Assembly (NCBI GenBank): GCA_007130265.1
Contig: SLST01000278.1
Span: 1 to 17,524 of the forward strand
Reading direction: 5' to 3'
Source: Spirochaetales bacterium
Lineage (GTDB): Bacteria; Spirochaetota; Spirochaetia; DSM-27196; SLST01
Length of the DNA stretch: 17,524 nucleotides
Shown: piece by piece, positions 6,723-13,654 of the stretch
How positions within the stretch are numbered: the first letter of the stretch is position 1
How the letters are laid out: the number at the start of each line of letters is the position of its first letter
Made by a program: the position numbers and the translations under genes
Notes under the pieces: model-generated
Told to the model about the DNA's origin: nothing
Database searches by the model: none
Seen by the model: only the letters and a program-made list of their open reading frames with translations

Positions 6723-8225
6723 CTATGCAGTCCGGCCCCGAATCGCGGCGAGCAGATGCGACGACGGACCGGCCTTCGAGAGGTAGGCAGCGGCGCCCGA
6801 GGAGAGCATACGCTCCTTGGCATCCTCTTCGGAGTGCATGGAGAGACCGACTACGCGGGTGTTCGGTGCCCGGGAGAGTATTGCCCTGGTTGCCTCGTCA
6901 CCGGCGAGCCCGGGCATCGTGAGGTCCATCACGATCACGTCCGGCAACAGCCCTTGCGCCAGACCGACCGCTTCGTCACCGCTGCTTGCCTCGCCTACGA
7001 CCTCGAGATCCGGCTCCTCGTTCAGGAGCAGGACAAGCCCCTGCCGGATGACCGCGTGATCGTCGACGACGAGTACGGAGAGCTTGCGCCCGACAACCGG
7101 TTCCGCGGTCGGCTCGGGCCTCGCCTCGCGGACCACTCCTTCCGCCTTCGTAGCGCTTGCCGGAAGGAAGATCGTGAAGGTGCTGCCTGCCCCGACGATG
7201 CTTCTAATCTCCAGCACGCCGCCAATGGCCTCAATGCGTTCCCGCAGGCTCAGCAGTCCGAGTCCGGTCGGCGAGTCCTGTTTGAGCGCGGCGTCGACGT
7301 CGAAACCGCGGCCGCGATCGCGCACGGTGATCTCCACGCCATCGTCTCGCTCGATCAGGTCGACGGTCGCCTGGTCGACCCCGGCATGCTTGATGATATT
7401 GAACAGCAGCTCCTGCACCGCACGGTAGGTGACGTGCCCCGCGAGTGCGGAGAGCTCCAGTTGATCGCTCGGGGCATTGATGTCGACGCGCAGCTGGTGC
7501 GTACGCTCGGTCTCGGACGCAAGGACGCGTAGCGCAGGGACGAGTCCGCGCATGCGAAGCAGCGGTGGACTCAGTTCGTGGGAAAGGCTCCGGGACCGCT
7601 CGATCGCCTGATTGAGTAGGTCGCCGGCGGTCTCGAGCCGGCCGGCGAGATACTCGTCGCGTGGGGCGCGACGGACCGCCATGTCAATGTGAACCTTGAT
7701 GCCGGCGAGCGTCTGCTGCAGGTCGTCGTGCAGCAGCGAGGCTATTCGTCGGCGTTCACGGTCTTCGGCTTCGGTCAGCTGGATAACCAGCCGCCGCAGC
7801 TGCGCGGCGTGGTGCTGGTTCTCCCGGTCGTACGCGTGGACAATGCCGGCTACCCGCTGCAGCCTTTCGATCGTCGCGTGCTCGAAGGCCGACGTCGTGC
7901 GCGCGCCAAAGAGGAGAAGAGAGTCCATCTCCGACGCTGCCGGCGGAGGGACAATCACGATCGCCGTCAGACCGCAGGATTCGTGGAGCGCACCGTGATG
8001 CTCGGCGAGCCGGTTTTCGGCGACCGGCACCCGGGTGTCGCGTGCGCGGACGCAGAGCGCGAGCACATTCGGGTCCGCCAGCACGCCGGCAAGCTCGGAA
8101 TCGGAGATGCCGTGCGATGCCAGCGGTGAAATGCTCCGGTCGCCGGTCGCAAGCCTGAGCCGGATGAACAAGTCGGCTTCTCCGTTGGCGACCAGCGCGG
8201 CTACCAACTCCTCCAGGTGCTCCAT
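6723..8225 (-). CDS. Hybrid histidine kinase (GAF-like, HisKA_3, HATPase, receiver)
   Basis: A soluble sensor kinase of the NarX/DesK class. Counting from 8225 it has about 500 residues. A poorly conserved GAF-like sensor fills roughly 1-130, then the HisKA_3 dimerisation region has ERRRIASLLHDDLQQ with phospho-acceptor His166. The HATPase_c region has the N-box around Asn276 (LLFNIIKHA), the G1 motif DRGRGF and a GLGLLSLRERI G2 region. A Pro-rich linker leads to a CheY-like receiver with VDDH, phospho-acceptor Asp434 in VIVMDLTMPG, and Lys484. There is no output domain and no membrane helix. I prefer the ATG at 8225, which sits 7 nt after a -10 element; the in-frame ATG at 8237 falls inside that -10. 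A divergent NarL-type regulator is the likely partner. Confidence 0.92.
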   Translation of the reverse strand: MEHLEELVAALVANGEADLFIRLRLATGDRSISPLASHGISDSELAGVLADPNVLALCVRARDTRVPVAENRLAEHHGALHESCGLTAIVIVPPPAASEMDSLLLFGARTTSAFEHATIERLQRVAGIVHAYDRENQHHAAQLRRLVIQLTEAEDRERRRIASLLHDDLQQTLAGIKVHIDMAVRRAPRDEYLAGRLETAGDLLNQAIERSRSLSHELSPPLLRMRGLVPALRVLASETERTHQLRVDINAPSDQLELSALAGHVTYRAVQELLFNIIKHAGVDQATVDLIERDDGVEITVRDRGRGFDVDAALKQDSPTGLGLLSLRERIEAIGGVLEIRSIVGAGSTFTIFLPASATKAEGVVREARPEPTAEPVVGRKLSVLVVDDHAVIRQGLVLLLNEEPDLEVVGEASSGDEAVGLAQGLLPDVIVMDLTMPGLAGDEATRAILSRAPNTRVVGLSMHSEEDAKERMLSSGAAAYLSKAGPSSHLLAAIRGRTA

Positions 8226-8232
8226 CAACCTC

Positions 8233-8261
8233 AACATAGCGCGTCAGGGCCGTGGGCTCAA
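8233..8261 (-). promoter_or_regulatory. Promoter of the hybrid kinase gene, apparently leaderless
   Basis: TTGAGC (8256-8261), 17-nt spacer, TATGTT (8233-8238). Seven bases (GAGGTTG) separate the -10 from the ATG at 8225, so the mRNA would begin at or one base before the start codon. Confidence 0.5.
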
Positions 8262-8327
8262 TGAACCGGATGGGTTATGTCGCTGCGACGCGAGTGATGT
8301 TCGGCGTGGCGCTCAACTGTCGCACGG

Positions 8328-8363
8328 GTACGCCCGGGTACAGGGGTACGCCGGCGTACGGGG
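8328..8363. repeat. Two tandem 18-bp dyads (GTAC-N6-GTAC), candidate operator
   Basis: GTAC occurs at 8328, 8338, 8346 and 8356. This makes two 18-bp units that match at 15 of 18 positions. The second unit contains the perfect 14-bp palindrome GTACGCCGGCGTAC (8346-8359); the first is an imperfect version. The array ends 3 bp before the candidate -35 of the response regulator gene, the usual place for an activator contacting RNA polymerase. Confidence 0.55.
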
Positions 8364-8366
8364 GCC

Positions 8367-8395
8367 TTGCTTCATCCGCCGGAAGCGCGCATCAT
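8367..8395 (+). promoter_or_regulatory. Weak candidate promoter of the response regulator gene
   Basis: TTGCTT (8367-8372), 17-nt spacer, CATCAT (8390-8395). The poor -10 would fit a promoter needing activation from the adjacent dyads. A GAGG sequence lies 6 nt before the ATG at 8407. Confidence 0.35.
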
Positions 8396-8406
8396 TGAGG
8401 CCAACT

Positions 8407-9063
8407 ATGAATGGATCCGCGCTGAGAATCGGACTGGTCGACGACCACGGAGTGCTGCGAGACGGCCTGAAGCTGATCCTCGAGGACGCCGAACCGCCCA
8501 TGGAGGTCGCAATGCAGGCCTCGTCGGCGCCCGAGGCGCTGGAGATGCTCGAGACCGCAGACGTGCAGGTGCTTCTCACCGACATTTCCATGCACGGAAT
8601 GGACGGCATCGAGCTCGCCCGCGCCGTTTTGAACAGGCGCCCGGACGTCCGGATCATCGTCCTCTCCATGCACGACGATGCCGAGCTCGTCGAGCGGGCG
8701 ATCCGCGCCGGTGTGCGCGGATATATGCTCAAGGACCACGTTGCGCAAGAGCTGGTACAGGCGATCGTCGCCGTCTCAAGAGGCGAGCACTGGTTCAGAA
8801 CCAGCATGCCGGACACGATGGTGAACGAGTTCCGGTATGGGTCGGCGACGCACTCCAAAGGCGCGACGGATCTGACGCCACGGCAGGTGGAAGTCCTCAG
8901 GTTGATCTGCGACGGCATGACCGAGCGCGAGATCGCGGAAGATCTCGGCATTTCCCACCACACCGTTCACGTCCACAAGAACAACATCATGCAGTCGCTG
9001 CAGCTGCACTCCAAGGTCGACCTGGTGAAGTATGCAGTGCAGCACAAACTCGTACAGATGTAG
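8407..9063 (+). CDS. NarL/FixJ-family response regulator
   Basis: A 218-residue DNA-binding regulator. The receiver domain (about 6-120) has the acidic pair Asp12/Asp13, phospho-acceptor Asp59 in VLLTDISMHGMDG, the Ser at about 87 in IIVLSMH, and Lys109. The LuxR-type helix-turn-helix follows at about 155-215, with LTPRQVEVLRLICDGMTERE, then IAEDLGISHHTVHVHKNNI as the recognition helix region. The ATG at 8407 is chosen because it begins just before the first receiver strand and has GAGG upstream; frames extending further 5' run through the intergenic region. It is divergent from the hybrid kinase and is its probable phosphorylation target. The tandem dyads in the shared intergenic region are a plausible binding site. 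It converges on thrS with only 9 nt between the stops. Confidence 0.93.
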   Translation: MNGSALRIGLVDDHGVLRDGLKLILEDAEPPMEVAMQASSAPEALEMLETADVQVLLTDISMHGMDGIELARAVLNRRPDVRIIVLSMHDDAELVERAIRAGVRGYMLKDHVAQELVQAIVAVSRGEHWFRTSMPDTMVNEFRYGSATHSKGATDLTPRQVEVLRLICDGMTEREIAEDLGISHHTVHVHKNNIMQSLQLHSKVDLVKYAVQHKLVQM

Positions 9064-9072
9064 ACCGACGCT

Positions 9073-10857
9073 CTACCCCGAGGGCCAGAGCTCCGCGCTC
9101 TTCGAGTCGACGATCGCCTTCGCGGTCGCGATGAACTCCTCGAGCGCCACACCGTTCACCTGCGTGCCGGTTCGCGGGCGAACGCTTACCGTGCCCGCCT
9201 CCTGCTCCTTCTCCCCGAGGATGAGCATATAGGGCACCTTCTGCCCCTGGTGATGGCGGATCTTCGCCCCCATGCGTCCGTCCGAGAGATCGGACTCCGC
9301 CCGGAATCCGGCGGCCCCCAGGGAGTCGGCGACGCGGGCCGCGTACTCGTTGAACGCCGGGGCGACCGGGATCGTCACGGCCTGGACCGGGGCGAGCCAG
9401 ACGGGAAAGGCCCCGCCGTAGTGCTCGATGAGCACGCCGAAGAACCGCTCGAGCGATCCAAGGAGGGCTCGGTGGACCATGTAGGGCCGCTTTTCCTTTC
9501 CGTCCGAGTCGACGAAGGAGATGTCAAACCGCTCGGGCAGGTTGAAGTCGAACTGGATCGTCGTCAACTGCCACTCCCGACCGAGCGCGTCCTTGATCTT
9601 GATGTCGATCTTCGGCCCGTAGAAGACGCCGCCGCCCTCGTCGATCTCGTAAGGCAGACCTTCGGTCTCGATCGCCTTCCGGAGGCTCCCGAGCGCCTGT
9701 TCCCACATCTCCGTCGAACCGACCGACTTCTCAGGAGCGGTCGCTAGGTACGCCTTCAGGTCGGTGAAGCCGAAGGCCTTCCACATCCGGAGGCTGAAGC
9801 GGAGCACCTCGAGGATCTCATCCTCCACCTGGCCGGGGGTGCAGAAGATGTGCGCGTCGTCCTGCGTGAACCCGCGAACACGGAGCAACCCGTGCAGGGT
9901 GCCAGACTTCTCGTACCGGTAGACCGTCCCGAGCTCCGCCCATCGCAGCGGCAGATCGCGGTAGCTGCGTACGCCCGTCTTGTAGATCATGATGTGGAAC
10001 GGGCAGTTCATCGGCTTCGCGTAGTAGTCGGACTTGTCCATCTCCATGGGCGGGTACATGCCGTCGGCATAGAAATCGAGGTGACCGCTCGTTTCCCAGA
10101 GCCAGCTCTTGCCGATGTGCGGCGTATGCAGAATCTCGTACCCGTCGCGCCGGTGGACCTCGCGCCAGTAGTCCTCGACCGCCTGGCGAATCCGGCCGCC
10201 CTTCGGGTGCCAGTAGATCATCCCCGGTCCGGCCTCCTCGTGAATGCTGAAGAGGTCGAGCTCCTTCCCGATGCGCCGGTGATCCCGCTTCTCGACTTCC
10301 TTGAGCCAGTCGAGGTGCTGGCGCAGTTCCTTCGGGTTCTCCCAGGCCGTCCCGTAGATGCGCTGCAGCATGGGTCGTCTCTCGTCACCACGCCAGTACG
10401 CCCCGGCGACATTGAGCAGCTTGAAGCTCTTCGGGTTTATCTCCTTCGTTCGCTCGACGTGCGGTCCGCGGCAGAGATCGGTGAAGGTATCCACCGTGTA
10501 GATGGAGACATCCTCGTCGTCCGGCAGGTCGCGGAGGATTTCGAGCTTGTACGGCTGGTCGTTGAAGATCTCGGCCGCGCGATCCCTCTCAACTACCTCG
10601 CGACGGAAATCGTGGTCCTCGCTCACGATCTTGCGCATCGACTCCTCGATCTGCTCGAGGTCCTCCGGCGAGAGCGAGCGCGGGAGGTCGAAATCATAGT
10701 AGAACCCGTTGTCTATCGCCGGACCGATCGCGATCTTCGCGTCGGGGAAGGCTCGAAGTACGGCTTCCGCCATGATGTGCGCCGTCGAATGGCGAATGCG
10801 GTCAAGCCGGTCCTGACGCTCCTGAGTCTTGTCCTGTCTCTCTGCTACGTCTGTCAT
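9073..10857 (-). CDS. thrS: Threonine--tRNA ligase, TGS-less form
   Basis: Charges tRNA-Thr with threonine in the cytoplasm. About 594 residues, starting almost directly at the editing domain (HSTAHIMAEAV, His23 and His27; Cys129 and His133 in TDLCRGPHV), so the usual N-terminal TGS domain of the 640-residue enzymes is absent. The class II core carries the zinc ligands Cys285 (MNCPFH), His336 (QDDAHIF) and His462 (VHRALLGS), motif 2 around RYEKSGTLHGLLRVRGFTQD, and motif 3 near residue 465. The anticodon-binding domain follows from about 485. The ATG at 10857 is preceded by a strong GGAGGAGG ribosome binding site; extending the frame upstream would translate the T-box terminator. Core wording such as TPHIGKSWLWETSGHLDFY resembles spirochaete ThrS from memory. 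Expression is controlled by the upstream T-box. Confidence 0.97.
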   Translation of the reverse strand: MTDVAERQDKTQERQDRLDRIRHSTAHIMAEAVLRAFPDAKIAIGPAIDNGFYYDFDLPRSLSPEDLEQIEESMRKIVSEDHDFRREVVERDRAAEIFNDQPYKLEILRDLPDDEDVSIYTVDTFTDLCRGPHVERTKEINPKSFKLLNVAGAYWRGDERRPMLQRIYGTAWENPKELRQHLDWLKEVEKRDHRRIGKELDLFSIHEEAGPGMIYWHPKGGRIRQAVEDYWREVHRRDGYEILHTPHIGKSWLWETSGHLDFYADGMYPPMEMDKSDYYAKPMNCPFHIMIYKTGVRSYRDLPLRWAELGTVYRYEKSGTLHGLLRVRGFTQDDAHIFCTPGQVEDEILEVLRFSLRMWKAFGFTDLKAYLATAPEKSVGSTEMWEQALGSLRKAIETEGLPYEIDEGGGVFYGPKIDIKIKDALGREWQLTTIQFDFNLPERFDISFVDSDGKEKRPYMVHRALLGSLERFFGVLIEHYGGAFPVWLAPVQAVTIPVAPAFNEYAARVADSLGAAGFRAESDLSDGRMGAKIRHHQGQKVPYMLILGEKEQEAGTVSVRPRTGTQVNGVALEEFIATAKAIVDSKSAELWPSG

Positions 10858-10870
10858 ATGCCTCCTCCAC

Positions 10871-10942
10871 AAAGAAAAGGCCCCTGCCTTCGCCCTGGAC
10901 CGTCTCTTTCGAACGGTTTCCAAGGACGAAGACAGGGGCCTT
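10871..10942 (-). terminator. Intrinsic terminator within the thrS T-box
   Basis: AAGGCCCCTG (10933-10942) pairs perfectly with CAGGGGCCTT (10877-10886). The stem extends inward through CTTCG/CGAAG, with a separate inner hairpin ACCGT/ACGGT. TTCTTT follows the stem. It is the regulated alternative to the antiterminator. Confidence 0.93.
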
Positions 10943-11206
10943 CCACTGCTCCGCGGTACCACCTTGGTTCGCTGCGAGCTTTCTCCCCCGCAACGCACTC
11001 ATACATCCGTTTCGTGGATGAGCCGGTCGAGCATACTCCCGTGGAAGTCGGCCTCGCGGCTGCTTCGTAACGGTTTCCGTCGACAGCTCAGGAGTGGTTT
11101 TCCCACCATCTTCGTCGGGTCCTTCACAGCCTGCCGCAACTCGTGCTCGCGGTCTGAAGACCCTCTCTCGTGACCAGGGGCGATGGTACTCGTCTCCGTC
11201 GTCGCT
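10871..11206 (-). promoter_or_regulatory. Threonine T-box riboswitch (tRNA-sensing leader of thrS)
   Basis: Senses uncharged tRNA-Thr and permits thrS transcription when it accumulates. Stem I is built from CGAC/GTCG (11201-11204 with 11081-11084), GGAG/CTCC (11194-11197 with 11091-11094) and CCATC/GATGG (11182-11186 with 11106-11110). The conserved AGTA bulge is at 11187-11190. The specifier ACC, a Thr codon, lies at 11096-11098 just before ACTCCTGAGC. The T-box sequence TGGTACCGCGG is at 10951-10961. The antiterminator pairs CCAAGG (10962-10967) with CCTTGG (10920-10925) and GCGGAG (10949-10954) with CTTCGT (10926-10931), leaving the TGGTACC bulge; UGGU predicts a tRNA ending ACCA. The CTTCG strand is shared with the terminator, so the two folds exclude each other. 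Confidence 0.96.
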
Positions 11207-11212
11207 CAGCTT

Positions 11213-11241
11213 ACAATCGTCATTTCGCTCCGCGATGTCAA
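11213..11241 (-). promoter_or_regulatory. Promoter of the thrS T-box leader
   Basis: Perfect -35 TTGACA (11236-11241), 17-nt spacer, GATTGT (11213-11218, weak -10, 3 of 6). The predicted start near 11206 falls two bases before the first paired base of T-box Stem I, which independently supports the call. Confidence 0.65.
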
Positions 11242-11282
11242 GACCGCTCAGCTGCATCGCCCGGGCACGGGTCTCTGCGCAT

Positions 11283-13592
11283 CTACGGACGGATGTCGGT
11301 CCGCACCCGTTGTTCGGGCTGCCCGGTAGTAGTGAAGTGCCCGAAGTACGCGCCGTCGACGCCGTAGAAGACGAAGACGTTCCCCTGTCGAGTGTCTATT
11401 CTCACCGTTTCGTACGGGGCGATCTTCGCTACACCGACGGGCTCGCCGTTGCGCTGGATCCGGTACGCTTCAACACCCAGTCCGTACCAGTTATCGACCA
11501 GCAGGCGCACCTGTTGCGGGTTCTCCATCGATCTCATCCTGCGCTCCCAGAGCGCGGGAATCTGCACGGTGAACTCTTCAAGCACCACCGTCGACCCGCC
11601 GGTGTTGTCCGGCCGGCGGGCATCGGGATAGAGCACATTTCTCGCCGACGGGGGCTCGGGTCGCGGCGACGGGCGCGGCGGCTCCGGCTCGGGTTCGGCA
11701 GGCGGCTCAGGAGTCGGCCCCGGTTCGGCCGGCGCATCGGCAACCGGAGCGATCGCTCCGGCGGTCAGGAGAATGCGCACGATCTCATCGCGCTGAGGGT
11801 TCTCCTCGGCGAGCGTGATTGGTTGTCTGCCCGCCGAATTGGTCGCGTTCGGGTCGGCTCCGGCGGTCAGGAGTAAGCGGACCGTTTCGGGCAGGCCGCC
11901 GCGCGCGGCGAAGTGTACCGCGGCGTTTCCATTCCGGTCGCGGGCCCACACGTTCGCGTTCGCGAGCAGGAGCTGGCGCACGATCTCCGCGTCGCCCCCG
12001 GCGGATGCGAGCATCAGCGGCGTGGCGCCATCCGGTCCGGTCACGTTGGGGTTCGCTCCGCCCTGCAGCAGCAGCCGAAGCGACTCGAAGTGACTCCCGC
12101 GCGCGGCTATGGTCACCGGCGCTTCCCCGTCGCGGTTCGGCTCATCGACGCCATACCCGAACTGAAGCAGGACGCGCACGTACTCACTATGGGCGATGCC
12201 TGCGGTGAGCAGCGTTTCACCGCTGGAAGAGCGAGCGTTTCGCGACAGCCCGGTGTCGAGCAGTACGCGCAGAACATCGACGTTGCCTGACTCCGCCGTC
12301 GCAAACGCGATCGCGATTGCCTGCCGACTGCGGCCCGGAACGCTCTGACCGGAGTCGGACAACAGCCGCGCCGAGCGCGTAAGCCCACGAGGCTGTCTTG
12401 CGCTGGCCTCCAGAGCGGCGAGAAGCGGCGAAGTGCCGTCCCGGTCCGTCGCGGCAGGGTCGGCGCCGGCGGCGAGCAGCATAGTCACAAGCTCGTAAGC
12501 GTCATCCCGCGCCGCGACGAGCAGCGGTGTCGTCCCGCGGGCGTCCGGGGTATTGGGATCACCGCCGCGTCGCAGCAGGACCCTCACGAGGTCCGTCCGC
12601 TGAGAGACAGTCGCAATAAGAACGAGTGATCGCCCATCCTCGTCTCGCCCGCGGGGATCCGCGCCGTAGTCGAGAAGCAGTTCGACGACGCCCGGATCGC
12701 CTTCCGTCACAGCCACAAGCACCGGCAGTCGCCCATCCGAGTCTGCAATTGCCGGGTCGGCGCCGAGCGGCAACAGGGAACGAAGCACGGGCCCCGGCGC
12801 CGGTCCGTCGAGCGCGAGATGCACGGGCGTGCGCCCGCGGCGGTCGCGAGCGTTGGGGTCTGCACCGTAGAAGAGCAGGGCATCGACAATCTGCGTTGCG
12901 CCTGCCGCCGCTGCCACGTGGAGAGGCGCGCTCCCCTGCGAGTTCTTCTCGTCCGGATCGATCCCCTCTTCGAGGAGCAACTCGGCTATCGCGGCACGGT
13001 CATCACGCAGGACCAGGAAGAGCATGGAATCTCCGCCGGCATCGCGAATTCCGGGATCGGCACCGGCGGCGAGCAGCGTATCCACGATGGTTCGGTTGTT
13101 CGCAGCGACCGCGCGGTAGAGCGGCGTCTGACCGGCGTTGTCACGTTCGTTCACTCCCGCCCCGGCCACGAGCAGCGTGTCCATGGCCGTTACGTGGCCA
13201 CCGGAAGCCGCGAGCATCAGGGGCGTAGCCCCGCGGTTGTCCCGCGAGTCGACGCGAGCGCCTCGGTCGAGCAGAAGTGCGACGATCGGCTGGCGCCCGG
13301 TCGCCGAAGCGTAGTGGAGAGCAGTCTGACCACTGTTGTCGCGGGCATCGACAGTGGCACCGTTGTCTAGGAGGAACCTCGCCGACTCGCTCTGGCCGGA
13401 CTGAGTCGCGATCATCAGCAGCGTCTGTCCGTTGCGTTGCGGCTCGTTGACATCGCCGCCCTCAGCGACGTACTCCCGCAGCGCGTTCATGTCGCCCCTG
13501 CGCGCCGCACGCGCCTCGGAGCTCGCACAGCCGGAGAGCACCAGAACGGCTGCAACAAGCACACCAAGACCACCCACTATCAATCGAGTCAT
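11283..13592 (-). CDS. Ankyrin-repeat lipoprotein
   Basis: A 769-residue predicted lipoprotein. Residues 1-21 are a signal peptide ending in LVLSG-C, with Cys22 the lipidation site, so the mature protein is membrane-anchored outside the cytoplasm. About 18 ankyrin repeats follow, each near 33 residues (typical core DNRGATPLMLAASGGHV), up to about residue 616; one repeat near the middle is lengthened and degenerate. A Pro/Glu-rich linker (about 617-652) leads to a C-terminal region of about 115 residues with a beta-rich pattern (VRLLVDNWYGLGVEAYRI, GNVFVFYG) that I do not recognise. Ankyrin stacks bind proteins; the partner is unknown. The ATG at 13592 is chosen for its signal peptide and AGGAG; the open frame upstream has neither and overlaps the UroD-family gene. 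Confidence 0.93.
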   Translation of the reverse strand: MTRLIVGGLGVLVAAVLVLSGCASSEARAARRGDMNALREYVAEGGDVNEPQRNGQTLLMIATQSGQSESARFLLDNGATVDARDNSGQTALHYASATGRQPIVALLLDRGARVDSRDNRGATPLMLAASGGHVTAMDTLLVAGAGVNERDNAGQTPLYRAVAANNRTIVDTLLAAGADPGIRDAGGDSMLFLVLRDDRAAIAELLLEEGIDPDEKNSQGSAPLHVAAAAGATQIVDALLFYGADPNARDRRGRTPVHLALDGPAPGPVLRSLLPLGADPAIADSDGRLPVLVAVTEGDPGVVELLLDYGADPRGRDEDGRSLVLIATVSQRTDLVRVLLRRGGDPNTPDARGTTPLLVAARDDAYELVTMLLAAGADPAATDRDGTSPLLAALEASARQPRGLTRSARLLSDSGQSVPGRSRQAIAIAFATAESGNVDVLRVLLDTGLSRNARSSSGETLLTAGIAHSEYVRVLLQFGYGVDEPNRDGEAPVTIAARGSHFESLRLLLQGGANPNVTGPDGATPLMLASAGGDAEIVRQLLLANANVWARDRNGNAAVHFAARGGLPETVRLLLTAGADPNATNSAGRQPITLAEENPQRDEIVRILLTAGAIAPVADAPAEPGPTPEPPAEPEPEPPRPSPRPEPPSARNVLYPDARRPDNTGGSTVVLEEFTVQIPALWERRMRSMENPQQVRLLVDNWYGLGVEAYRIQRNGEPVGVAKIAPYETVRIDTRQGNVFVFYGVDGAYFGHFTTTGQPEQRVRTDIRP

Positions 13593-13610
13593 GGACCACT
13601 CCTGCCGCGG

Positions 13611-13616
13611 AGTATA
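13611..13616 (-). promoter_or_regulatory. -10 element of the ankyrin lipoprotein gene
   Basis: TATACT matches 5 of 6 bases. A -35 candidate, TGGCAA, lies 16 nt upstream and is weak. The predicted start near 13604 is followed directly by AGGAG (13599-13603), 6 nt before the ATG. This gene therefore uses a very short leader with a ribosome binding site. Confidence 0.5.
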
Positions 13617-13654
13617 ACGCGGACTGGAGTTTTTGCCATGAATATCTCGATCGA

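Noticed and set aside
5617..6786. Long open frame on the plus strand, 389 codons
   Set aside because: Antisense shadow of the ATP-cone/kinase gene, rich in Arg, Val and Glu, with no domain and no start signal.
8035..8406. 5' extension of the response regulator frame
   Set aside because: It runs antisense through the kinase N terminus and across the dyad repeats; the receiver domain begins right after the ATG at 8407.
10858..10998. N-terminal extension of thrS
   Set aside because: It would translate the T-box antiterminator and terminator. The ATG at 10857 has GGAGGAGG directly upstream and the protein then begins like other TGS-less ThrS.
11840..13500. Internal repeats suggestive of a CRISPR or tandem repeat array
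   Set aside because: The roughly 99-bp periodicity is the DNA reflection of ankyrin repeats and is too divergent and coding to be an array.
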